Program-made: the position numbers and the translations under genes
Part shown: positions 23,331 through 35,500 of the stretch, piece by piece
Numbering within the stretch: the stretch's first letter is position 1
Layout: every line of letters begins with the position of its first letter
NCBI RefSeq assembly: GCF_918797505.1
Contig: NC_092798.1
Span: 6,833,501-6,897,500, forward strand
Origin: Bemisia tabaci
Lineage: Eukaryota > Arthropoda > Insecta > Hemiptera > Aleyrodidae
DNA: 64,000 bases
Direction of reading: 5' to 3'
The notes under the pieces: generated by a model
Databases searched by the model: none
What the model saw: only the letters and a program-made list of their open reading frames with translations
Told to the model about the DNA's origin: nothing

Positions 23331-23829
23331 TTCTGCTATCGAATTCGAAAAATCATGGAGAATTTAAGTTTTAAGTATGTAGGAAGTTTCCTTGCATTGA
23401 GGAGATGAAATATGGAAGTTTCCAAGAATTGACGTTGAGTGGTTTTCAAATAAAGAAATTAATTGAATCAACGTATGCGAAAACGTCTGATGTCGAAGAT
23501 AGTATTTCAGAATTTGAGTGGACAATTTCGTTGTAACTTAACGACACAAAAAGGTTTAAGACGTTAAGAATGTTGAACAATTTTTTGAATTTTCCCCTAA
23601 GTGTAATTAAATGTTTACAAAAGAGATTGATCCTATTCATCAGTGTCGTGGGACGAAAGAAACCCACCGCAATTATGAAATCCTATAATGGACAACGGAC
23701 ATTTTCGCATACGTCGATTAAATTATGCGACAGGAAGTCTGCGTCGTTGCAAACGGAGATACAAGGTACATTCATTAATCAGCGCAGTAGAGGAAAAGTC
23801 TTAAACTTAGCAGGAAAAAAATTCAAATA

Positions 23830-24432
23830 AACCGCGTAAAAATGCCGCGAATGCCACTGCACTCTGCAGGTACTATCCGTAAGCTGACGTTAATCATGCT
23901 TCTTAAAAAATCCAGTAGAGTTCGTTAAACTACGCGCCGCACCCGCCTACCGCTGGTGGCGCCTCGCATTCCCTTCTGCATTCCTTCGTTTACCCCCTCC
24001 TGGAATTGTGATTCATGGTACGTTCTGTTCTGTTGTGTCTCGCTGTCTCGTCTGTCGGTTATTCGAATTTTGTCAGTTAACTTTTGCGTTTACTCACTCG
24101 TGGTTGTGAAAACCGTGCGGCTTTCTTGTCTAGCGTAAACCGCTCGCGTTATCATTCTATTTTAACTTTCAAGTACTCTTCATAATTTGTGCGCGGCAAA
24201 GAGGACATCGTAGAAATGTTCTAGATACTAGTTGTCCTGACAACAACCTGTAACCCAGAGGCGTGACTATGACTCACATCCCTTTATCTTGTGTTTACTC
24301 GAAATGCGTGTGTGATATCTTCATTTTTTTGCGACGAAACTTTCATTGATACTCAGAGGTTTTAATTTTGTGTTTTCAGCACTGTGCTGAGTTTAGTTTT
24401 CACGTGCGATAGCTCTTATCACAAGAGTGAAC
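23830..24432 (+). promoter_or_regulatory. Probable promoter and 5' UTR of the acyltransferase gene
   Basis: Repeat-free and richer in CG dinucleotides than its surroundings (for example CGCGCCGCACCCGCC near 23935), ending at the ATG at 24433. I see no TATA box; a TCAGT initiator-like string is at about 24071. The transcription start is not determined. Confidence 0.4.
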
Positions 24433-24504
24433 ATGTGGGATCCTTTTGGTGTCGGTGCCTTCTTTGAGAATCTCTCGCAGCTTACCGGAATACAGATTGA
24501 CCAG
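24433..24504 (+). CDS. oys: MBOAT exon 1
   Basis: 24 codons from an ATG in GTGAACATGTGG to IDQ, then donor GTAATT. Too short to be noticed as an ORF. The QIDQ end matches the PIDQ just before the first helix in MBOAT1/2 proteins. Confidence 0.75.
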
Positions 24505-26532
24505 GTAATTGTCTTAACAGAATACTTGTTCCAGGTCTTTGAGTTGTCTTCAGTAGCTTCGTAAGATGTTACTTAATAGTTGAGCGTTTAAGTGCATTGA
24601 CCATTTAGGATCAGTGCAGCTATAATGATGGTGTAAGTCCGCAATCACATATCTCGTTTGCGGTGTCTGAAAATCTCCGCCACTATATCATTTTTTTAAA
24701 TGAGTACAAATTGTCATCATTCCTTGAGGTTTTTGCAGAATTTGTTTTGCACAGAGAAGAAAAATCACGACAGTTTTGAAGAAATGCTGTTGAGTAGTTT
24801 TCCGTTTAAAAAATAAAGTATGACAGGAAGTCTGTGACATCACAAACTGAGTTATGTGATTGCTGACGTAGACCGTCTGTAAATAAGGTGGGTATAAGCG
24901 AAGGGTTTTTTATCATCAGGGATATAAATCAGAGGCACCTCTAGTTAACCTATTGATGCCGTTTAAATGGTCAGAGGATGTCGACGTTACGACTGGTAGA
25001 TCCATGGTTAGTGGATTTGGTAATGATAATCAGTTATTAGAGCTGATTAAGTCGTAGTAATAAATTCTTATCTACAAGTCCACTGATCCATTAGTGGAAA
25101 ACCTGAATTACAAATTGTCAATATCAACGGCAAATTGCTGATGATCGGAGTAAGAGCTCTTTAGCGGTGGCTGATGATAGGAGTTAGTGCTCTTTAGCGG
25201 TGACTGATGGAGCACTCCCAATTCATACCAAGAAAACCCTCACCATCAACTACGTAGTGGCTACACCGCTTGACCCATTTGATAGTTGTATTTCAGTGCT
25301 AAGGAAGAACGCTGTATGAGCATTTAGACGTTGCTATATTTCTCTCAACAAAATACTTATTTACTGGGCAAAGTTGGAATATTTCTCTTTAGATTTTTCA
25401 GACAATTTTATTCGCAATTTAATCTAAAATGTCTGAAAAGTTCAAGGAAATATATGCATAAGTATGCATAAGCATACCTTTCCCCAAAAATATATGTTCT
25501 GTTTGCTGAATTTGGAAACTGTCGAAGGTTTATACGGAGTTCTTCCTTAGCATTGCAGTATTAGGTAACCAAAGTCGATGGCTTATATTGATTTGCCTGA
25601 GCATTTCATATGCAGTACCACTTTGAGCTGCCCTACCAGCAAGGGCTGTTAAAATTGGTTTTTGAAAAACTCTAAAAAAACTGCTAAAATTTATGAAGAA
25701 GAGAATCCTTTTGGGGATTTTTTTAAGTACATAAAATTTACGAAAGGCAAAATTTAAGTAAAAAAAGTGATTATGATCTATATAGAAAAACTGGAATTTT
25801 TTAAAAAAAAATTTGTAAAGTGAAATTAATGTCAAAAATCCAGTGTTTTATTTTCAAGAGTTTTTAAGAGTTTATTTAACAATTATTTCACTTAGATTTC
25901 ACCTCTACTAAATTTTACACCAATTAAATCTCCCCAAGGGTTTCCCTCTTATTAAATTTTAACAGTTTTATTAAGAGTTTTTTAATTAAAATTGACAAGT
26001 TTATTAAAAGATTTTGTGCAGTCCCTGCTATTAGGGTGGTGTATCAAATGCCCAGTAGCATTGATCACAGAAGCAAACACAAATCACAAAACCCTGCAAA
26101 TTTCAAATCGAAATTCAACTCTCCTATGTAATTGCCAAGTACTGAAATAAACAATCAAGAACCCTTTTCATTTTTTAAAGTAAGAGGGACAATGAATGAA
26201 AATCTTGCTAGGTATGTACTCTTTTGAGTACTTCTCATCTTATTTGAATGAATTTTGAAAGAAAGTCTATGTGTGGGTACTGATTTTCTTTTTATTCAAA
26301 CCTAGATGATTTTAAGATTTGTATGGTACTTAACTGTATTGCAATTGGACATATTTAAATCAAAAGGAACTACATCCATTCTGATATAAACCCTGAGATC
26401 CATAAGAATACATGCATGTCAGGGCTCATGTCACAATGCATATAGTTCCTTTTGATTTAAATATGTCCACTCTAAGTAATTTCTGTCCGACATAACTGTA
26501 AACAATTTTTTAATTTCAACTAAGTTCCGATG

Positions 26533-26570
<38 letters not shown>

Positions 26571-29500
26571 TAAACTTTGCTTCCTCACATTTCATCCCAG
26601 TGTACAATTTTTTGTACCTGTACCATAAATCATACTTAACAATATTCAGAATATTCTGTTCTGCTCGCGTTGTCAGATACGAAAATCAAGCGTGCAACTG
26701 TTCGAACTCCGGAGTAGGTAAGTGGTATCATGCGAAAATGAAGGAAAATCTTAGCTGTTCGCCTGTCTCAAATTATTGACGTCTACGGATGCCGCGAGGT
26801 TCAGGTGATAAACGCGTAGTCCTCCATGTCTTTACAATCGCTGGAAAAATATCGTATTCGCTACACAGTATTGAGGTGAAAAACGCGTAATTTTTCGTGC
26901 TTTTTACAAATCCACCGGGAAAATCGCGAATATGCTGCGATATCGACGTGATGTACGCGTATTTGCCGCGGTACGAGGATGGAAATCGCGTATAATTCCT
27001 AATGTCTTAAAGAAACCGCTGGAAAATTTGCTTTTTTTTTTTTTTAAGTTTCGGATTTGCAACAAAATGTTTTATGATTCAGCACTAGTCAAAATGGACG
27101 ACAAACGCGCAACTATTCAAACTCTGGAGTATTCATTTGATATCACGTGAAAATGAAGGAAAATCTTAGCTTTTCACCTGTTTCAAATTGCTGACGTCTA
27201 CGAATGTAGGTATTATCCTCGCATCGTCAAATGCGGAAATCAAGCATGCAACTATTCGAACTCTGGAGTAGATTTATGGTATCACGTGAAAATGAAGGAA
27301 AATCTTAGCTTTTCGCCTGTCTCAAATTATCGACGTTTATGAATTTAGGTATTATAATTTTCTTCCTGTTCGTTTTAAGTCCAAATTTGAATGTCAATGC
27401 TTCTAAAGAAGCCACAAAACTAAACTTTCCCTTAATTTTCAGAGCCCCCCCCCCCCCCAATTTTTTACCATACTCCTGTCAAATTTCTTTTTCACTCAGA
27501 TAGAAAAAATGGCCAAAAATTATGATCTGAAAATTTTTTTATAAAGCCCCTAAAAGTTGCGAACAAGTCTGATTGCAGAGTGTGAATTTGCCTTGAAATT
27601 TAACCCTTCCACTTTTCAGCGCATCCGCACTCTAAATAGTGTCCTTTACGTAGTTCGTCAACGACCAAAATTTTCACAGAATCTTTTTTTCCGCAGCCTC
27701 AAGAATTTTTTCTTTCCTTTTTTTAACCCATACAGAACCTGCATTAATTCATGATCACGCGCGCCTAACAAGTCTCCCTTCCGAAATCCGTTGAATATGC
27801 CAGCAGGCGTAATTGACGTTTTCCCGCTGAACTTTCTTGAATTACTGTCGAATCGCTTTAGAATTCACCAGTCCCAAGACGCAGATTTCGAGGATGTATT
27901 AATTTTTTCGGCGTTTTCCGGGAAGACCTCAGAAGTGAATAATACACATTGCCTGATAACATTGCTCTATCACGCGAACTCGCGGAAATGGGTGCGATTG
28001 TCGCTCACAGCCAAAATCGTCTAGTATATTAGTCATATTTTTAGCCCAAAGCCCGAACTATCAAAGAAACGTCAAGTTTTAACGTAGAACTTGGCAACAG
28101 TACTGCGCATTGTTGCCTGACTGCGCTTGCGTTACTTATCGTTAGTTTTGAATTTTAAGATTAACGATGAAATGTCAGTGTGTCTACAAGTCCGGAATTT
28201 CTGGCAAGTCCGGAAATAGTATTTATTTTTTAAAGGCGGTCCGGAAGTACCGAAAAAGTGCGGAAATTCCGCAAAAAGGTCCAAATTTTTTTTCATTTCT
28301 GAGCGAGAAATTCAAATTTTTGAAATTTTTCGAATTTCGTCAAATGGAGGTACTGAAAATGTACTGAATTTTTCTATTGAAGAGGTACTGAAAAAGCACT
28401 GTAAAAGTACTGATTTTTGGCCAGCCTGTTTTAGTAGACACCCTAAATGTAGATTTTTAAAAAAAGGCCCAGGAAATTTAAGTATAATAACTTTCAAACT
28501 TTTCGTCCGATGCGACTCGTAACCCGTATCCAACATTTTTTCGATAGATAAAAGTCGTAAAATGCGCATATCCATCGTGACATTGAAAAAATTCGGATTG
28601 AGGTTCATTTGTTTACAAGAAAATTGATCGAAGTATCTATATCCTCGAAATTTTCTTGAATATTTTTGAATGAAGGAAAAACATTACTTACCTAGGTATT
28701 TGTACCTAAGCTGCTTTTGTTTTTGTTTTTGTTTTTTTTTTCCGTTTTTTTCTTTAAAAAAAAGAAACTAGATCTGGCCTAGTTTTCTCGGCCAATTTCG
28801 CCCCAATTTCAAAATATTGAAAGCCCAGACAAATTCAACTAATTATTCTTCGGTTGTACAATGGAACATTCACTCAACTTTATAATATCAGGCCAAAGTA
28901 TGTTTCTGAGAGTTTAAAATTCTCTCAAGTTCTTTTTTTTTTTTTTTTGCCTACATTTCTAAAATTCTATTAGATTCTGCTGAAACGAATAGCTTTCGCT
29001 CTCACATCTCTGATCCTTTTTCGCGGGGTCGTTCTAAAGATTCGGCATCGATGGAAAGGATAATGAGTCACGTAAACACTTTAGAGTTTTGCGTAACAAG
29101 TCGGCGCACTGTTTATTTTCTATCGTTTTATGACATCTCCGGGTGTGTTGTGGGTAAGTAAACCGCCCGGAATGTTGCCAAAATTGTAAAAAACCACGTC
29201 CAAACACCATACCTATCCTTTAAAAAAACACTTAGAAATTACATGGATCGTTTTCACCTAACTTCGCGTGAAAGCGGCTTTTTATTGAAGGGTTTTAGTT
29301 TTACTATCGAGTTGCTTGCAGACAGAGATACCATCGATGATATTTCGAGCCTTCTAATTTTGCTGCAACAGAAAAATAGCCGTAACTTCAGTCGAGATTT
29401 GTATTTTCCCTGCTCCTTACATAATGCTCTATTATGCTAAGAAATGATCATTAAATCTTGATTCATTTTGTCTATTTGAGCTCTCAGTGGTCTACCATGA

Positions 29501-32500
29501 CAAGGATGCAGAAAGTTGATGACCTTTCCTTTTTTTACATTAAACACTAAAGAAAAGATGAGATCTCGTCGATTTTTCTGTAATGAATCATTTTTTCAGG
29601 GAAAAAAAATATTGAAAAAATCTTGAATGGAGCTGTATACTGCCGTGCTATGGAAGAACGCCGTATGAACATTCGAGAGTTGCCAAATATAATTCGATAA
29701 AGTGTTTAATTTGGAGGAAATCATGAATATTTTTCCTTGAAAGTTTCAGAAGGTTTACATCAAATTACAAACAAAATTATCTGAGAAATTGGTAGACAAA
29801 TATTCAACAATTTTTCTGAAAATGAGTGATTTGCCGAGGGAAATTTGGCAACGCCTGAAGGCTCATACGGCGTTTTTCTTCGGCACGGAAGTATAAATGT
29901 TTCTTTTGTTGTGGACTGTAGAAATGGGTAGTCAATCCAATCAGATCGTCAATTACCTCTAAGTTTGTCCGTACTTTCAGTGTGTAAAACCGTCCTCGTG
30001 CAATCACTCGGTAAACTTCTCAATTCTCATTCATCAGAGGTGCAAGCCCCTCAGATTATCAATCGCTCATTCTGAAGATCTCAGTTTTAATAGTAACGAT
30101 GACTTGACGATATCACATTAAGGATCAACACGCTTTATGCCCATTGATAACGAATAAGTACTTTATCAAGCACCGTATTTGACTAATGACTTCGCTTCGA
30201 TAAACTATTGGATGTTAGAGTGTCATTATTGACAAAAATGAGTAACTACTGCCCACCACAAGTCAACCCATCACTTTGCTCATACAACTCATTAGAAACG
30301 AACAGAAACCGTTCCGTGAATTGTATCCTAGCATAGGTGGAAACTTTCACTTACGGGAATTAAACGTTTTCGTAAGGGTATGGCACTGCCGTGCTAAGGA
30401 AGAAAGCCGTATGAACATTCGAGAGTTGCCAAATTTCCCTCGATAAAATGGTTGTTTTTGAGGAAATATATGAATATATTTCCTTGAAATTTTCAGAAAC
30501 TTTCGGTGAAATTGCAAACAACATTATCTGAAAAAAAGGAAGAAAAACATTCTAAACTTTACCATGAAATTCGCGTTTTATCAAAGGAAATTAAGCCCTG
30601 GGGTCACACAAATCCATAGGGTTGACAGGATTAAACTTTGGCTCATTGTCAGTGAATCAATGCATAGCTTAGTTCTACAAGCAGAGGCCGATTATGGAAA
30701 GTGCTCCGCATTAACCAATACTTTGGCTCGCTAAACTGTACCTTTCGTTTCGTAGAACTGAAGCTCAATTCGATCAATCAATGAAAGAAAGAAAAACTCG
30801 GAAAGTAAAGGATTTAAAACAAAAAACCAAAAAATACGTGAATAGGTGACTACTACCTTCGATTTTTCCAATGAAGTAAGTGGTTCGGGAGTTTCAACAA
30901 GTTTGTTGAGACTCCATTGCCCTCTAGGCATTTTTTCGAATTTTGGGCGGCTGATACTGTTGGCCGATTGTGATTTATTTTAGATAGATATACGTATTCT
31001 ACCGATTTACTGCGTTTTTCGCAAGGTAGATTTACACAGGTATGGACAGAACTAAACAACTGGCCTCTGATTGGCTCTCCAACGGCCCCTTAACTTCCGC
31101 CATTTTGTATGTTTTGATTACTTTGATTTATTATGTTCGGTTTATTGTTCGTCAAAATTTTGTGTGATTTTTTGCACAATTTTGATAATGCGATATTAAT
31201 TTTAACGTTTAAACGCACAAACGTTTGAATGTTAATTTGATTGTAATTTAATTAAAAAACGGGCCCCTTAACCTACGCCACGTAGTCATGTGACACGTAC
31301 TGACGCTCATGGGAAATTTTCAACTTGTCCATGCCTGTGTAAATCTACCTTGCGTTTTTCGGTACAAAAAAGTCTCCAACGCATCCTGTTCCAGACCACC
31401 CAATACTAGTCGCAATTTGACCCAACTATTTGTCTCTGGATATGTGACGCAGGCTCCCAGAGGTATTTTAATCCATGGATGCACCGACTCTCGACAACAG
31501 GAAGAACGGAACAACAAGCGGGGGTAGCGGTTCACGCTTTATCGAGCCTAACTCTGTCATCACAAGCGGTGTTGATGAGACTTAGATCAAGTGCGCCGTA
31601 AATCGGAAATTATCGCGCTATTAATTAGTCAATGCTCGAGCCGAAACGTCATCGTGAACTAAGTGAGCACGCGAAATGCGGATCATTAGGGCGCCCAAGT
31701 TGCAGTGGAACGAAATCCCGTGTGAGGACAACCTAATTGCACGGGCTCTCGACGGATTCGCCGAGGATTTGAATTTATTAGCGGTCGCTGACGCGCCTGA
31801 AATAGAGTATATTTTGCATTGAGGAATTATTAAAGTTCCTGTCTAGCGAGAGTATGGACAAATGTGAAACTCCGAAAATCCATCAGGCCTTCACCGATGC
31901 TTCTGCGAATAAAGTTAGGGCCCAGAAATGCAGCCAACCTATGAATTTCAATTACCCAGAACGATTTACTAATACTATTGTTAAGAACCGTCGTTTATAA
32001 AGCACGCATCTGACTCAGTTTTTGCATAAATTTACTCATTTTTGCGGAAGAACGCTCATCTCTGTACATTCTTGGCCATCATGGTTAGAATTGGATTCTG
32101 CAGACTCTGCAGACTGGCAGTGAAATTTTGTGTGTCAGAAGTTTGTTAGAAGGATGGCTGCACTTTTGGGCCCTAAGACCTCCATGAAGCGATCTGTCCA
32201 TACTTCGCTATACAGGTACTATCATTTCCGACGCATCTACAAAAGCCCAGCTGGAATATCAGGGGCGTTTATATCGGAGATGTAAAATGTCATGAAATTT
32301 ATTCGTGTTAAATTTCATGAAATTCTTTGAAACTTTCGGGGATGCGTTCAAGATGCCAAGAAACGCCTAGAAACAGTGATTCTAAATTTGAGTCTTCTTG
32401 ACGAAGGGTTTTGAAGAATTTTTGAACAGCGGTTTTGACCTCAGCTATAGCATGGCTCTTTCCTGAGCTCAGGACGTTTCTGAGAGGCACACGGTTTGAT

Positions 32501-35500
32501 GCCGTAGCCGAGATCAAAACCGCTGTTCAAAAATTCTTCAAAACTCTCCGTCAAGAAGACTTCGAAAAGACGATCCTTGCGAAGTGGGCAGAACGGCTGA
32601 AGCTTTGTGTCCAAAGTGGTGGAAAATACTTCGAAAAACAGCCAAATGTTGAGTCAGCCGTGTCATCCAATGGCGAAGCTTAAAGTTCGCCAATAGGTAT
32701 CCGTAAAATTGTGTAAGTTTTTTAAATAAAAACACTCAATTCTCATCTAACTTTTTTTTCTTGACACACATATTTATAGCTAAAAATCCTGGAGGCGGTC
32801 ACGCTTTATGTCATTTTCAAAACCCTGTATTATGGCTATTTCGTGAGCTAGAGAACTTTTCTTGGTCTTCTTTTATTGGTAACTAGCAGGAAACCCGTGC
32901 TACGCACAGGAAAACCCCACCATCAGCAATCACTGTGATTAGTGATCAGTTACTAATTGTGTTTCTGAATTATTATCTACTATTTCAAAATTGGCGAGAC
33001 GCACTGGTTTGATTAAAAAGTTGATATTAGTAGTATGCTGCTATTTTGGTCTGTTCTGCAATAAGCTCACATGATAATTATAATAATCAAAAATTCCCAA
33101 TCAAAAGTTGGTTATTTTCATAAAGATTTGTTACTTTTGTCAGTTCAATGTTTAATTGAAGTTAGCTGGTGAGTTTCAGCCGCGAAATAATTACGGGATT
33201 TAACCAGCGGTTTCGTTTAATTCACAGCAATGGCGGGTTTGTCATCTACATCGCGGAGAAAACTTGATTTTTCCTGGGATTTTGTAAAACAAATTAGAAA
33301 TTACACGATAATCACCACGGTATCACGGCAAATACGTCGTGTTCCTAGCGAATTTTTAAGATCATTACAATTGCGCGTTATTCACATCAATATCGTGGCA
33401 TACACGCGAATCTCTGACTCAATTAAGATTACGTAAATGTGCGCATGAAACTCATAAACATCTGTTACTTGAGATGGGCGAAAACGTATGATTTTCCTTC
33501 AATTTTGTATGATACCACATACCCACTCCGGAGTTCAAATAGTTGCTCGCTTCAATTCTGCTTGTTAAAAGTGACGAATTGGAAGAATCCAATCTTAATT
33601 TCACGAGAACCATATGGGATGTAACCATCGGTTTCCCTATATAAGATTTAATGTTTTGAAATGAAAAAAAAAAAAAAAAAAAAAAGAGCATTAGCGATGA
33701 TTTAAAATTTTGCAAGTAAGACTCATGTGTTTTGGTTAAACTATGATAGAAACAGAAAGCAGGTGAAGAATGTCGAAGCGATGTTCTAGTTTTGCTCCGC
33801 TGTCAGCACCGCGTCTGCAGGCGCACTGCGCAGTGTGACCGAGCCGTCATCACAGTATAGAACGCCTTCAATCTAGCAAGCGGCAATTTGGACATCTTCC
33901 GTGGTGAAATAGTTGTATCAAGAGCGCCCTCCACGATCGGAGTCAAATATTGATGAAATGCGCGCGAAACCCCCGCTTCTCCTCCGATTGAAGCGTTGCA
34001 CACCGTCTTTATGTTCCATTTTGATTTATTTATTTTATTTTTGAAGCCAAGCAACAGATTCTCTCAAAATTTCCCGAGAATTTGCCTTAATCATTTCAAA
34101 ACAGAAGATAAAAGTAACAAAAAGTAACCCCAGGCGACGTGAAGACTAAATCACAACAATTTTTTTACTTTCGAACTTGAGCAGGTAAATTTTTTCAAAA
34201 AAAAAAAAAACAAAAAAAAAACAAAACGAAACGAAAGGTTCCGCGGAGCACATTTTTCACTAATCTTGCAAAAAACGGAAGAAAACTCGAACCAATGCGC
34301 GAACCAATCGCGAAAATCGCGAGCCAATGTCATAGAATGAAGAGACTACGTCAGTCTCTTTATTCTATGCCGATGCATAGACAGATTTTCCAGATTTTCA
34401 CATCCCTGAGAGAGTAGCCCGGCAACGGATGCACGAGTCGGAGCTCGCAAAAATCATGGCGCGGCGTTTCCAACAGCGCGACGCCGAACTCGTTCCATCT
34501 CCTCGCACTCGTTGGACGCCGAACTCCTTCCATCTTCCTCGCACCCGTTGCGCGTACCAGAAGAACACGTAAAATTTATCAGCTGTCTTCCAGCGCGAGC
34601 CGCGGAAATCGCTCCATCTCGCTCGCACTCTCTCTCGCACCCGTTGTCCTTACGGGAAAATCGACACACGCGGACCGCGATATCCCGCGAACCGGCGGGC
34701 GGATCGCGAAATCCTCCCTTATCCGGCGCCTCGGGGTAGAGAGGGATCCCAGTGCGGAATCTCAGGGTCACACGGCCTCCCGTTCACGAGATCCGCTGAT
34801 ACGTGAGTGAGTCAGTCAGTCAGTCAGTGAGTGAGTCAATCAACGTGAAGTCTGCTTTATTAGTATAGATTACGTCTACTTTAAGCACACACAAACCGCA
34901 AATCAATAAGCTGCTTTCGTTCGGTCAAAACTTGGAAATGTGCAAAACTTTTTGAACACCCGATGTATGTAGCTAAAAGCAATATCCCTAAAGTGTTTAC
35001 AATTATACCCTGGTAAAAATTGGCAGTAGAATCTGTGTTCCAAAATACCATAGACCTACAGCCGGCTGTAAGATTTCCAATAGCTTCTCTAGCCGGCGAA
35101 TCAATTTCTTATGGCCTTTTATAGCCGATGGCGAGTAAGCAACAGCCTGGCGATAAAATGTATGCTAAACGTTACTTATTACGGATGCTGGGACTTAGTG
35201 AGTTTTGCGGACTATCGCTCTCTGTTTGGACCGTAGTATCTTGATTTATTTTGCGAGGAAAGCTCCGTACTTTTGAAGGATGCCTGCCATTCCTAACATG
35301 TTGGAGCGCCTGCAATTTCGTATGATACTGTGCAATACCTCTGGTGTGAAATAGTTGCTTCAAGCGCCGTGGTACGCTGCGGCGCGGCACGGCGGGCGGG
35401 CAGCCAGCGCGGAACGCGCATTGGCGCCTTCAAACCTAACAGGGATACTTCACGCATTGCGCAATGCGTGAAGTATCCCTGTTAGGTTTGTAGGCGCCAG

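Noticed and set aside
22055..23766. Possible exons of a gene between the cadherin and MBOAT genes
   Set aside because: The open frames lie wholly within tandem duplications and MITE pieces and have no splice or domain support.
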